Below, one piece after another: positions 32,640 through 40,640 of a DNA stretch of 64,000 bases (position 1 is its first letter; each line of letters starts with the position of its first letter). Source of the DNA: JBCCGG01 sp039029395 (GTDB taxonomy: Bacteria > Pseudomonadota > Alphaproteobacteria > Kiloniellales > JAKSDN01); the NCBI GenBank assembly GCA_039029395.1, contig JBCCGG010000007.1, forward strand, positions 1 to 64,000, written 5' to 3'. Both the position numbers and the translations under genes were made by a program. Below the pieces are notes generated by a model. The model did not search any database. It saw nothing but the letters and a program-made list of their open reading frames with translations, and had not been told where the DNA came from.

Positions 32640-34112
32640 CTAGGCCAGGACCGGCGGCAGCGCGTCGAAGGCGGCAGCCCGCTCCAGCACCTCGGCGGTG
32701 CGCAACACGGTCTCCTCGTCGAACGCCCGGCCGATCAGTTGCAAGCCGAGGGGCAGGCCGTTGCCCGAAAGGCCCGCCGGCAGAGAGATGCCCGGCAGCC
32801 CGGCCAGACTGGCCGGCACGGTGAAGACGTCGTTCAAGTACATGGCCAGTGGATCGTCCATCTTCTCGCCGATCGGGAAGGCATCGAAGGGCGCGGTCGG
32901 GGTCAGGACCGTGTCGACCTCCCGGAAGGCTTCGACGAAATCGTTCAGGATCAAGGTGCGCACCCGCCGGGCCTTGTTGTAGTAAGCGTCGTAATAGCCG
33001 GCCGAGAGCACATAGGTGCCGATCAGGACCCGGCGTTTGACTTCCGCCCCAAAGCCCTCGCCGCGGGTCGCCTCGTACATCTCGGTGAGGTCGGCGCCCT
33101 CCTCGCGCAGGCCGAACTTGACGCCGTCGTAGCGCGCCAGGTTGGACGAAGCCTCGGCCGGCGCCACAATGTAGTAAGTCGGCAGAGCATAGTGGGTGTG
33201 GGGCAAGGAGATGTCGCGGATCTCGGCGCCGGCGTCTTTGAGCCAGGCGATGCCCTGCTGCCACAGGGTCTCGATCTCCGGCGGCATGCCGTCCAGGCGG
33301 TACTCCTTGGGAATACCCACCTTCAGCCCACGTACATCGCCGGTCAGCGCCTGCTCGTAGTCGGGAACCGGCCGGTCGACGCTGGTCGAATCCTTGGGGT
33401 CGTAGCCGGCCATGGCACGCAACATGAGGGCAGCGTCCCGCACGCTACGGGTCAGCGGCCCGGCCTGGTCGAGCGACGAGGCGAAGGCGACCACGCCCCA
33501 ACGAGAGCAGCGCCCGTAGGTCGGTTTTAAGCCGACGATGCCGCAGAACGCCGCCGGCTGGCGGATCGAGCCGCCGGTGTCCGTGCCGGTTGCGGCCAAG
33601 GCGGCGCGCGCGGCAACCAAGGCGGCAGAGCCGCCCGAGGAGCCGCCGGGCACCAGGGGCCGGTTGTCGCCCGGCCGGCGCCAGGGGCTTTCCACCGGGC
33701 CGTAGTAGCTGGTCATGTTGGACGAGCCCATGGCGAATTCGTCCATGTTGGCCTTGCCCAGCATGACCGCGCCGGCCTTCCAAAGGTTTCCGCTAACCGT
33801 CGATTCGTAGGGCGGGATGAAGCCGTCCAGGATGTGGGAGCCGGCGGTGGTCAGCACCCCCTCGGTGCAGAACAGATCCTTCATGGCGATCGGCAGGCCG
33901 TCCATGATCCCGGCCGCGCCGGCCGCCCGGCGCTTGTCCGAGGCCTCGGCCATGGCGAGCGCCAGCTCAGGCGTTTCGGTGATCATGGCATTGAGCGGAC
34001 GCACCGTCTCGAGCGCCGCAACGTGCGCTTCGGTCAACTCCTTAGCAGTGGCCTTTCCGTCGGCCAGCAAGTCGCGCGCCTCGGCCAGGCCCAATGACGT
34101 CAGCTCGCTCAT
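32640..34112 (-). CDS. gatA: Asp-tRNA(Asn)/Glu-tRNA(Gln) amidotransferase subunit A
   Basis: A 490-residue amidase-signature enzyme. The Lys-Ser-cisSer triad is visible as Lys78 (AMKDLF), Ser158 (GGSSGG) and Ser182 (TGGSIRQPA); the 24-residue spacing between the serines matches GatA. It hydrolyses glutamine and delivers ammonia to GatB. The ATG at 34112 overlaps the gatC stop by one base (TGATG), so the two are coupled. The stop at 32640 is followed on the minus strand by the PEP-CTERM promoter region rather than gatB. Confidence 0.97.
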   Translation of the reverse strand: MSELTSLGLAEARDLLADGKATAKELTEAHVAALETVRPLNAMITETPELALAMAEASDKRRAAGAAGIMDGLPIAMKDLFCTEGVLTTAGSHILDGFIPPYESTVSGNLWKAGAVMLGKANMDEFAMGSSNMTSYYGPVESPWRRPGDNRPLVPGGSSGGSAALVAARAALAATGTDTGGSIRQPAAFCGIVGLKPTYGRCSRWGVVAFASSLDQAGPLTRSVRDAALMLRAMAGYDPKDSTSVDRPVPDYEQALTGDVRGLKVGIPKEYRLDGMPPEIETLWQQGIAWLKDAGAEIRDISLPHTHYALPTYYIVAPAEASSNLARYDGVKFGLREEGADLTEMYEATRGEGFGAEVKRRVLIGTYVLSAGYYDAYYNKARRVRTLILNDFVEAFREVDTVLTPTAPFDAFPIGEKMDDPLAMYLNDVFTVPASLAGLPGISLPAGLSGNGLPLGLQLIGRAFDEETVLRTAEVLERAAAFDALPPVLA

Positions 34113-34399
34113 CACTCGACCACCTTGGGTACGACGAAGAAGGCCTCGGTCGCCTCCGGCCCGTTGACCAGCACCTGGTCGCGCTTGCCGCCGTCGGTCA
34201 CCTCGTCGGGGCGCAGCGGCAGCTCGACCGCAACCACCGAGGTCATGGGCTCGACTCCCTCGGTATCGAGCTCGCCGAGCTGTTCGATCCAGCCCAGAAT
34301 GTTGGACAGCTCGCCGGCCAGGGCGTCCTGTTGCTCGGCGCTGACCCGGATGCGCGCCAGCCTCGCGATTGCCGCGACGGTGTCCCTATCGACCGCCAT
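34112..34399 (-). CDS. gatC: Asp-tRNA(Asn)/Glu-tRNA(Gln) amidotransferase subunit C
   Basis: A 95-residue GatC with the usual opening VDRDTVAAIARLARI, the middle LSNILGWIEQLGELDTEGV and the C-terminal half that wraps between GatA and GatB. First gene of the operon. A small hairpin (GGGCCG at 34427-34432 with CGGCCC at 34438-34443) lies in the leader, about 30 bases upstream of the start; whether it regulates is unknown. The gene is divergent from ruvX across a 165-base gap. Confidence 0.96.
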   Translation of the reverse strand: MAVDRDTVAAIARLARIRVSAEQQDALAGELSNILGWIEQLGELDTEGVEPMTSVVAVELPLRPDEVTDGGKRDQVLVNGPEATEAFFVVPKVVE

Positions 34400-34564
34400 G
34401 GTGTGCCTCGTTCAAGAAGACGGAAAGGGCCGCCAAACGGCCCGAAAACAGCGGCGGACCCTATCACCGGCCCCAGGCCCCCGCAAGCGCGGGCTCGGGT
34501 GATTCCGGCGGCCAATTGATCCTTTGCTCCCAAACAAGACCAACATGATAAGCTGCGCGCCGCT

Positions 34565-35059
34565 ATGATCCTGGATGTCAATGATCTGCCTCAGCATCTG
34601 CCCACCGGCACCCGTCTCATCGGCATGGATTTGGGCGAGAAGACGATCGGCCTGGCGCTCTCCGACCCCCGGCTGAAGGTCGCCTCGCCGCTTGAGACGA
34701 TCCGCCGGCGCAAGTTTCGGGAAGACGCAGCCGCCCTCAAAGAGATCATCGAGGCGCGCCAGGTCGGCGGCCTGGTGCTCGGCCTGCCGGTCAACATGGA
34801 CGGCAGCGAAGGGCCGCGCTGCCAGTCGACCCGGCAGTTCGCTGCCAACCTCGTGGAGATCGCCGGGTTCGGCCAGCCAATCGCCCTGTGGGACGAGCGG
34901 CTCTCGACCGCGGCGGTCGAGCGGCTCTTGGTCTCGGAGGCGGACATGTCGCGCGGCCGGCGCCGCCAGGTGGTCGACAAAATGGCCGCCGCCTATATTC
35001 TCCAGGGCGCGCTGGACGCCTTGGCGCGCAACGAACGGGAAGGACGCACACAGCCATGA
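34565..35059 (+). CDS. ruvX: Putative pre-16S rRNA nuclease / Holliday junction resolvase RuvX (YqgF)
   Basis: A 164-residue RNase H-fold protein. RLIGMDLGEKTIGLALSDP carries the first catalytic Asp, GLPVNMDGSEGP is the characteristic loop, and LWDERLSTAAVERLL supplies further acidic residues, with a late Asp in VDKMAAAYILQ. Family members trim the 5' end of 16S rRNA precursor in E. coli. Start ATG at 34565. The stop overlaps the next gene by ATGA. Confidence 0.93.
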   Translation: MILDVNDLPQHLPTGTRLIGMDLGEKTIGLALSDPRLKVASPLETIRRRKFREDAAALKEIIEARQVGGLVLGLPVNMDGSEGPRCQSTRQFAANLVEIAGFGQPIALWDERLSTAAVERLLVSEADMSRGRRRQVVDKMAAAYILQGALDALARNEREGRTQP

Positions 35060-35775
35060 GACTTCTGGTCCTGCAGCACCATCCGGAAGAACACCCGGGC
35101 ATCTTCCGACGCTTCCTAGAGGAAGACGGTGTTGCCTGGGATGCGGTCGAGCTGGATGCCGGCGAGGCGATTCCGTCGCTCGAGGGCTACGACGTGCTGT
35201 GGTCCTTCGGCGGGCCCATGGACGTTTGGCAGGAGGAGGCCCATCCCTGGCTTGCCCGGGAGAAAGCGGTGATTCGCGAGGCCGTGGTCGAGCGCGGGCT
35301 GCCGTTTCTCGGCGTGTGCCTCGGCCATCAGCTCCTGGCCGAGGCGCTCGGCGGGCGGGTCGGCCCGGCACCGGCCGAGGTCGGGGTCATGGCGGTCGCG
35401 CCGACGGCCGAGGGCCGCAACGATCCGGTGATCGCCATGGAGGGCGAGATCGCCGCCTTGCAGTGGCACAGTGCCGGCGTGCTCGAGCTGCCGCCGGGCG
35501 GCGTGGCGCTCGCCCGGTCGCCGCTCTGCCCGGTGCAGGCGCTGCGCTGGGGCGAGCGCGCCTACGGCATCCAGTACCATACGGAGGTGACCGAGGCGAC
35601 CGTGCCGACCTGGGGCTGCATCCCCGAGTACAAGGCGGCGCTGGAAAAGACCCTGGGGCCGGACGCCCTGGCCGCCTTCGAGGCGGAGGTCGCGCGCGAG
35701 CTGCCGGCCTTCAACGAAAGCGCCCGCCGCCTCTATCGGGGCTTCATGGCGCTCGCGAAAGAGACGACGGCTTAA
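35056..35775 (+). CDS. Class I glutamine amidotransferase (GMP synthase-like)
   Basis: A 239-residue single-domain amidotransferase. The nucleophile Cys is in LGVCLGHQLLAEA, and the His is in YGIQYHTEVTEA followed by a Glu. Such stand-alone domains may be glutamine hydrolases or gamma-glutamyl peptide hydrolases, and no synthetase partner is adjacent. ATG at 35056 overlaps the ruvX stop (ATGA). It converges with the Sco gene, sharing 4 bases at the ends. Substrate unknown. Confidence 0.88.
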   Translation: MRLLVLQHHPEEHPGIFRRFLEEDGVAWDAVELDAGEAIPSLEGYDVLWSFGGPMDVWQEEAHPWLAREKAVIREAVVERGLPFLGVCLGHQLLAEALGGRVGPAPAEVGVMAVAPTAEGRNDPVIAMEGEIAALQWHSAGVLELPPGGVALARSPLCPVQALRWGERAYGIQYHTEVTEATVPTWGCIPEYKAALEKTLGPDALAAFEAEVARELPAFNESARRLYRGFMALAKETTA

Positions 35776-36413
35776 GTCTCGGCTTGGGCCAGATACTTGC
35801 GGATCGTCTTGGCCATGGCCTCGGGCGACAGCACCGGCGGGATCAGGGTCGCGAAGCTGCCGTCCGGCGCCATCAGATAGAGGAACGAGCCGTGGGAGAA
35901 GATCGGCTTGCCGTCCCAGGCCTTGCCGACCGCCTTTGAATCGACCCGGTAGGCCTTGCGCGCGGCCGCCAGCTGCTCGGGCGTGCCGGTCAGGCCGACC
36001 AGGCGCGGATGAATCTTCGGCACATGACCGGCCAAGGCCTCGACTGTGTCGTTCTCGGGATCGACGGTGATCAGCACCGGCTGTACCACCTTGGCCTCCT
36101 CGCCCAGCAAATCGATCGCCTTGACCATGCGGCTTAGGCCGACCGGACAGATGCTCTCGCAATTGGCATAGCCGAAGAAGACCATCATGTAGGCGCCGTG
36201 AAAGTCGCTGTCGGTGACTTTCTTGCCGTGGTGGTCGACCAGCTCGAAGGAGCCGCCGATCTCGAAGTCGAAGGGGATGTCCTCGCCAGCCTGGGGATCG
36301 ATCTCGACTTGCGGCGCCGGCTCAGCCTTGTGGTCCTCGCCGTCGTGCGCCCAGGCCTGGCCGCCGAGCAAAAGCACGGCGGCGCAGGCGCTCAGAAGGC
36401 TGCTGTGTTTCAT
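35772..36413 (-). CDS. SCO1/SenC-family protein
   Basis: A 213-residue exported thioredoxin-fold protein with signal peptide (1 to about 22). The copper-binding Cys pair is in YANCESICPVG (about residues 85 and 89) and the distal His in FSHGSFLYLMAPDG. Sco proteins deliver copper or reduce the CuA site of cytochrome oxidase. It is the last of a three-gene minus-strand operon with two secreted Cys-containing proteins of unknown function, which suggests those also handle copper or redox chemistry. No oxidase genes are nearby. Confidence 0.93.
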   Translation of the reverse strand: MKHSSLLSACAAVLLLGGQAWAHDGEDHKAEPAPQVEIDPQAGEDIPFDFEIGGSFELVDHHGKKVTDSDFHGAYMMVFFGYANCESICPVGLSRMVKAIDLLGEEAKVVQPVLITVDPENDTVEALAGHVPKIHPRLVGLTGTPEQLAAARKAYRVDSKAVGKAWDGKPIFSHGSFLYLMAPDGSFATLIPPVLSPEAMAKTIRKYLAQAET

Positions 36414-36421
36414 CTCAACAG

Positions 36422-36970
36422 CTACTGCTGGCTCTCAAGGTACTTCTGATCCTCGGCGAGGCCGAGGCCGAGCTTGCCTTGCTTCTCGATTAGCTCCACC
36501 ACCGTCGGGTCGTTGCGAAACCACTGCCGGGCAGTCTTGCTCTTGGGGTCGACGTCCTGAGCCTTGGCCCACTTGGTGAGAAAGCGGTTGGCGCCGCGCC
36601 ACTTGCCGTCAGGCGCCTCGCGCACGAACTGAATCGCGAAGACCTTGTAGCCGCGGTTGGTGCTGAAAAGGCCGTCCGCGGTCACCGTCTTGCCGCAGAA
36701 GTCGATCAACTCCTCGACTGAGCCGCTGAAGGCGGTCGCGTTCTTGATCGGCATGATCAGCACATTGTCGCTGGTCAGAAGGCCAAGCTGGCGGGTGCCG
36801 TCGCCGCAGTTGGCCGGGCAGTCGCCGTTGAGCTCGCACAGAATGTCGACCACCTTGGCGTCGAAGCGGACGATCTCCTCGTTGATCAGGCCCCAGGAGT
36901 TGGCAGCTTGGACGCTGCCCGCGGCGAGCAGCGCGGCGCCGAAAAGGCCAGAGGCTATAAGCTTTTTCAT
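36422..36970 (-). CDS. Secreted hypothetical protein in the Sco operon
   Basis: A 182-residue exported protein with signal peptide (MKKLIASGLF start, cleavage after VQA near 21). A Cys cluster CELNGDCPANCGDG lies near residues 43-56 and another Cys near 92 (IDFCGKTV). The C-terminal half is charged. I do not recognise the family. The gene is 8 bases upstream of the Sco gene and 4 bases after the next gene's end, so all three are co-transcribed. A metal or redox function is suggested by the Cys residues and context only. Confidence 0.78.
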   Translation of the reverse strand: MKKLIASGLFGAALLAAGSVQAANSWGLINEEIVRFDAKVVDILCELNGDCPANCGDGTRQLGLLTSDNVLIMPIKNATAFSGSVEELIDFCGKTVTADGLFSTNRGYKVFAIQFVREAPDGKWRGANRFLTKWAKAQDVDPKSKTARQWFRNDPTVVELIEKQGKLGLGLAEDQKYLESQQ

Positions 36971-36974
36971 GGTG

Positions 36975-37406
36975 CTACTCCCCAAAAGGCTGGATGCCGT
37001 AGTCCTCGTGATTGATGTTCACGATGCCCTCGTCATTGATCACTTGGTCGATCACCAAGTAGTTGATGCCGTCGCGCTTGTAGAGGTCGCCGTCGACGGT
37101 CACCAAGTGAGTCTGCATTTCGAGGATTCGCGGGTTGGCCACATTGACCGAGTCGTCGCCGACCTTCATGACCATGTAGACTTGGCCGTCCTCGCCCAAA
37201 AGGCCGACCGGCACGCCGCCGGCCGCGCACCAGATGGCGCATTGATGGTGGGCGGTGCCTTCGGAGAACATTATCTCGGTGATGTAACACCAGGTGTCGA
37301 TCACCTCGCCGGTGATCTTGACCCGCTCGGGCGTGGCGGCCGGCGCGGCGCCGGTCAAGGCGACGCTCAGCGCGGCTCCCGCCAGTAAGGCTCGTAACGC
37401 TCCCAT
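36975..37406 (-). CDS. Secreted Cys/His-containing hypothetical protein
   Basis: A 143-residue exported protein with signal peptide (about 1-24, ending APA). The mature part contains DTWCYITEIM and AHHQCAIWCAAGGVPVG, three Cys and two His that could bind copper or haem, then a small beta-rich domain (VYMVMKVGDD, HLVTVDGDLYK). First gene of the Sco operon, with GGAGG 5 bases before ATG 37406; the in-frame ATG at 37418 is less favoured. Family not identified by me; a similar protein accompanying Sco would support a role in copper handling. Confidence 0.8.
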   Translation of the reverse strand: MGALRALLAGAALSVALTGAAPAATPERVKITGEVIDTWCYITEIMFSEGTAHHQCAIWCAAGGVPVGLLGEDGQVYMVMKVGDDSVNVANPRILEMQTHLVTVDGDLYKRDGINYLVIDQVINDEGIVNINHEDYGIQPFGE

Positions 37407-37639
37407 GTATGCCTCCAAGCGTTCTTGTCTATAGGTTCATAGTATCCGCCTCTTTCTGCCGGCGGGTCCCGCATCACTAGATACCGAAGTGTGCGGCGCG
37501 CGCACGTCACATCATTACACAAGTCCGCGACCTGCGCTTAGGAAGCGTCTTTCCTCGCCCGCGGTGCGCGGCTTGACCCGGGCAGGCGGCTGGGCGACAA
37601 GGCGGCTGGCGTTTCGAATGACAGCGCAAGGGCATCGGC

Positions 37640-38857
37640 ATGGCGGCACCCCTCTCAGGTCTCAGGGTCTTCGATCTCACGCGAATCCTAGCCGGACCGA
37701 CCTGCACTCAGCTGCTCGGCGACCTGGGGGCCGAGGTGATCAAGATCGAACGGCCCGGCGAGGGCGACGACACACGCCGCTGGGGCCCGCCCTTCGTGAA
37801 GGACGCCGACGGCGAGGACACGCCGGAAAGCGCCTACTTTCTGGCCAGCAACCGCAACAAGCAGTCGCTCACCCTGGACATCGCGAAGCCCCAGGGCCAG
37901 GACCTGGCACGCCGGCTTATCGGCCAATGCGACATTCTTGTGGAGAACTTCAAGACCGGTGGCTTGGCCAAGTACGGCCTTGCCTACGACGACCTCAAGG
38001 CCGACAACCCAGGCCTGATCTATTGCTCGATCACCGGCTTCGGCCAGACCGGGCCCTATGCGCCGCGCGCCGGCTACGACTACCTGGCGCAAGGCATGGG
38101 CGGCATCATGAGCCTGACCGGCGAGCCGGAGGGCGAGCCCATCAAGGTCGGCATCGGCATCGCCGACATCATGTGCGGCATGTACGCGGTGAGCGCGATC
38201 CTGGCCGCCCTGCACCACCGTGACAAGACCGGCCAGGGCCAGTGGATCGACCTGGCGCTCTTGGATACCCAGGTCGCGTGGCTGACCTACGAGGGGCTCA
38301 ACTATCTGACCTCGGGCCGCCAGCCGACCCGCCAGGGCAACGAGCATCCCAACATCGTGCCCTATAAAACCCTGCCGAGCGCCGACGGCTACTTCATCCT
38401 GGCGGCCGGCAACGACGGCCAGTTCCGCCGCTTCTGCGGCTTCGCCGGCTGTCCGGAGCTGGCCGAAGACGAACGCTTCGCCACCAACGCCAAGCGGGTG
38501 GTCAACCGGCGCGCGCTCTATGATTTGCTCGAGACGATCACGCTCGCCAAGAGCTCACAGGAATGGCTCGATGGCCTGGCTGAGCTCCACGTGCCGGCCG
38601 GCCCGGTCAACCGGGTCGACGAGGTCTTCGCCGATCCCCAGGTGCTCCATCGGGGCATGAAACTCGCCATGACCCACGACAGCGCCGCGGCCGGCCAGGT
38701 CGAGCTGATCGGCAACCCGATCAAGTTCTCCGAGACCCCGGTCGAGTACCGCTCGGCTCCACCGCGCTTGGGCGCCCAAAGCGAGCAACTGCTGGGGGGC
38801 TTGCTCGGCCTCTCGGACGAGGAGATCGCCGCGCTTAAGGACCAGGGCGTGGTGTAA
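37640..38857 (+). CDS. Class III CoA-transferase (CaiB/BaiF family)
   Basis: A 405-residue enzyme with the family stretches LRVFDLTRILAGPTCTQLLG, GAEVIKIERPGEGDDTR, FLASNRNKQSLTLDI and GQGQWIDLALLDTQVA; the catalytic Asp lies in the last. It moves CoA between carboxylic acids by way of a glutamyl/aspartyl anhydride. Members act on formate-oxalate, carnitine or succinate-mesaconate/citramalate. There is no partner dehydrogenase or hydratase next door, so the acid is unknown. It stands alone in a monocistronic setting. Confidence 0.93.
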   Translation: MAAPLSGLRVFDLTRILAGPTCTQLLGDLGAEVIKIERPGEGDDTRRWGPPFVKDADGEDTPESAYFLASNRNKQSLTLDIAKPQGQDLARRLIGQCDILVENFKTGGLAKYGLAYDDLKADNPGLIYCSITGFGQTGPYAPRAGYDYLAQGMGGIMSLTGEPEGEPIKVGIGIADIMCGMYAVSAILAALHHRDKTGQGQWIDLALLDTQVAWLTYEGLNYLTSGRQPTRQGNEHPNIVPYKTLPSADGYFILAAGNDGQFRRFCGFAGCPELAEDERFATNAKRVVNRRALYDLLETITLAKSSQEWLDGLAELHVPAGPVNRVDEVFADPQVLHRGMKLAMTHDSAAAGQVELIGNPIKFSETPVEYRSAPPRLGAQSEQLLGGLLGLSDEEIAALKDQGVV

Positions 38858-38985
38858 GGGCTAGGTGAGGCCCACGATGTTGTGGCCGTCTTCAGGCCGA
38901 TACTTGGAAATCCGGCGCCAACCCGCCGAAGCCCTTTGTGATGGGGCCCCGGCGCGCTGGCAGCGGCACTAGACGTTTCCTTGTG

Positions 38986-39147
38986 TCACTTCGGATAGAG
39001 GTGGCGGATTCGCTTACCGACCCAGAGCAGCAAGGGCTCTTGGCTGTAGCGTCCGCGCAGCATGGCATCGATGTTGTCCATCGGCACCGGGCCGCCGGTC
39101 CTGTCGAGCTTGACCTCGGCAGGCTCGCTCTTCAGTGTCACGGTCAT
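38986..39147 (-). CDS. Small hypothetical protein (53 residues)
   Basis: An ATG at 39147 with GGTGG five bases upstream opens a 53-residue frame: a charged N-terminus (MTVTLKSEPAEVKLDRTGG), then DNIDAMLRGRYSQEPLLLW and VGKRIRHLYPK. The composition looks coding (in-frame third-base GC preference, no rare codons). No family recognised. On either side, 38858-38985 and 39148-39353, I see no other gene. The alternative is chance. Confidence 0.45.
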   Translation of the reverse strand: MTVTLKSEPAEVKLDRTGGPVPMDNIDAMLRGRYSQEPLLLWVGKRIRHLYPK

Positions 39148-39353
39148 GTCTTACCACCGTTGCTGTTTCAGACGTTGTGCGGCGCGCCCAGGGGCTCGCG
39201 CACCGAGGGCATATGGCTCCCAATGCCTGCCGGCACATGGCCCGCAAACGCAGGGCAGCGATGCGCGAACCAGAGGTCTTTCCATAAATGTTTGGAATTG
39301 TTTCACTAATCGCCGGCAATCTGGCCTTCGGTGGCAACTGTCAAGGCGTGGCT

Positions 39354-39740
39354 ATGCAATCGATAAGGACCCAATCGCCCGTCAAAGCCTGGGCCCGGGC
39401 GGGCGCGATCGCGCTCTTAGCCGGGGGCCTCGCCTGCCTGGCGCCGGGCGCCGGACAGGCCAGGCCAGAGGCCCATTTCTACCATCCCCACCACGGCCAC
39501 GAGAGCAACCACGTGGCGGGCAATCATCATCACCATCACCACCACGACGGCCACCACAAGCATCACCACCACCATTGGTCCGACCACTGGCATGACGACT
39601 ATGAAAGCCCGTTTCATTACCACCATTGGGACGGCTTCTATGGCCTGCACACCCACTCCTGCCGCTACGAACGACGGGCCGGAAAATTCAGTCCCTTCTG
39701 CCAGAACCACCGGGGCCATTGGGACCGCTACCGCTTCTAG
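39354..39740 (+). CDS. Secreted histidine-rich protein
   Basis: A 128-residue exported protein with signal peptide (residues 1 to about 35, ending GQA). The mature chain is exceptionally rich in His: runs HHHHHHH and HHKHHHHH, plus many isolated His with Asp and Trp. At the C-terminus two Cys (THSCRYERR and FCQNHRGHW) could form a disulfide. Such proteins bind Ni, Zn or Cu in the periplasm. ATG 39354 places the signal segment properly; the ORF could begin at 39288. No metal transporter is adjacent. Function unproven. Confidence 0.75.
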   Translation: MQSIRTQSPVKAWARAGAIALLAGGLACLAPGAGQARPEAHFYHPHHGHESNHVAGNHHHHHHHDGHHKHHHHHWSDHWHDDYESPFHYHHWDGFYGLHTHSCRYERRAGKFSPFCQNHRGHWDRYRF

Positions 39741-40096
39741 CCGTCTTGGAAAGGGCGCGAGGAGATTGGAAATTCATCCGACTATTGTCTGAAATTCGGT
39801 TGTTTTTCCGTTCTTCTAAGTAAATTATCCGATGAACTCCTGATACATACTCCTAAAATCTTTGTTGTTGGAACGACCCCATGCAAAGAGGTGATTCTGC
39901 GGATTCGGCGTAGTTTGGTGCAGTTATTCGCTCGGCGATTCCCGACACCATGATGCATGATGTCCCCCAATCGGGCTGACGTCATGGATCATGCTGTTGC
40001 TAGTTGCCGTAACCAGAAGGATAATTTTCCAATCAAACTTCAGGCCGGGCCAGTGCTATGATTTCCGTCCGTTGGTCCCAACTTGGAGCTCACCCC
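39741..40096. other. AT-rich intergenic region without a gene
   Basis: About 350 bases, markedly AT-rich compared with the surroundings. I see no coding frame with start and ribosome binding site and no clear terminator. The right part must hold the promoter for the lipoprotein at 40097. Confidence 0.5.
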
Positions 40097-40351
40097 ATGC
40101 GTCTTATCCTCGCGCTGGGCGGCTTGGCATTGCTGCTCGGCTGCTCGCAAGACACCATGACCGGCCCGGAGGGACCGCCGGAATACCGCGAGGGCTATGC
40201 CCATGGTTGCGAAAGCGCCTTGGCCCAGTCGGGAATCCCCAACACCACGCCCAAGCAGAACGAAGCGCGCTTCGCCGAAGACCCGCAGTATCGCCAAGGC
40301 TGGGACGACGGTTTCTCGGACTGCGCCGCTGAAGGCAGCAGCGCCTCCTGA
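40097..40351 (+). CDS. Small lipoprotein
   Basis: An 84-residue protein with a lipoprotein signal (MRLILALGGLALLLGC; lipobox LLGC with Cys16 as lipid-bearing residue). The mature part contains two further Cys and repeats of YREGYAHGCES and YRQGWDDGFSDC, each of the form YRxGxxxG-xxxC, suggesting a short internal duplication. Role unknown. GGAG lies 8 bases upstream of the start. Confidence 0.7.
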   Translation: MRLILALGGLALLLGCSQDTMTGPEGPPEYREGYAHGCESALAQSGIPNTTPKQNEARFAEDPQYRQGWDDGFSDCAAEGSSAS

Positions 40352-40358
40352 TCGCGCT

Positions 40359-40559
40359 TCAGCGCTCGCCCATCCTGAGCGCCCACTTCTCGCGCCGCGC
40401 CCGTCGGTTGCGCTCGACGATGCCGAGGGAAGCCTCGCCGGCCGGCGCCACCTCGGCGCGGGACTCGTCCGGGCGCGCCTCGCGCTCTGAAGCGCCGCTC
40501 GCCGAGCCCTCGCTGGGCCAGCATCCGGTGAAGTCGTCGTCCCAAATCTTCCTGGTCAT
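40359..40559 (-). CDS. Small hypothetical protein (66 residues)
   Basis: A highly charged 66-residue protein with N-terminal MTRKIWDDDFTGCWPSE and a basic C-terminal helix IVERNRRARREKWALRMGER (motif key: NRRARREKW). GGAAGGA lies about 8 bases upstream of ATG 40559. It converges with the lipoprotein. No family recognised; a nucleic-acid-binding or regulatory role is speculation. Confidence 0.5.
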   Translation of the reverse strand: MTRKIWDDDFTGCWPSEGSASGASEREARPDESRAEVAPAGEASLGIVERNRRARREKWALRMGER

Positions 40560-40640
40560 CTCGAAATCCTTCCAGATGGTTCAGCAAGTATAGAGAGCCA
40601 TGGTTAAGCTTTTTTTGCGTTTCCTACCCAATCGAACGCC

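Noticed and set aside
34427..34443. Hairpin in the gatC leader as a possible T-box or riboswitch
   Set aside because: Six pairs only, no specifier loop or antiterminator, and no strong T run; too little to call a regulator.
39510..39580. Histidine-codon runs suggesting an engineered His tag or vector
   Set aside because: They lie within a larger His-rich secreted protein with a native signal peptide, mixed CAT/CAC codons and interspersed Asp, Lys and Trp.
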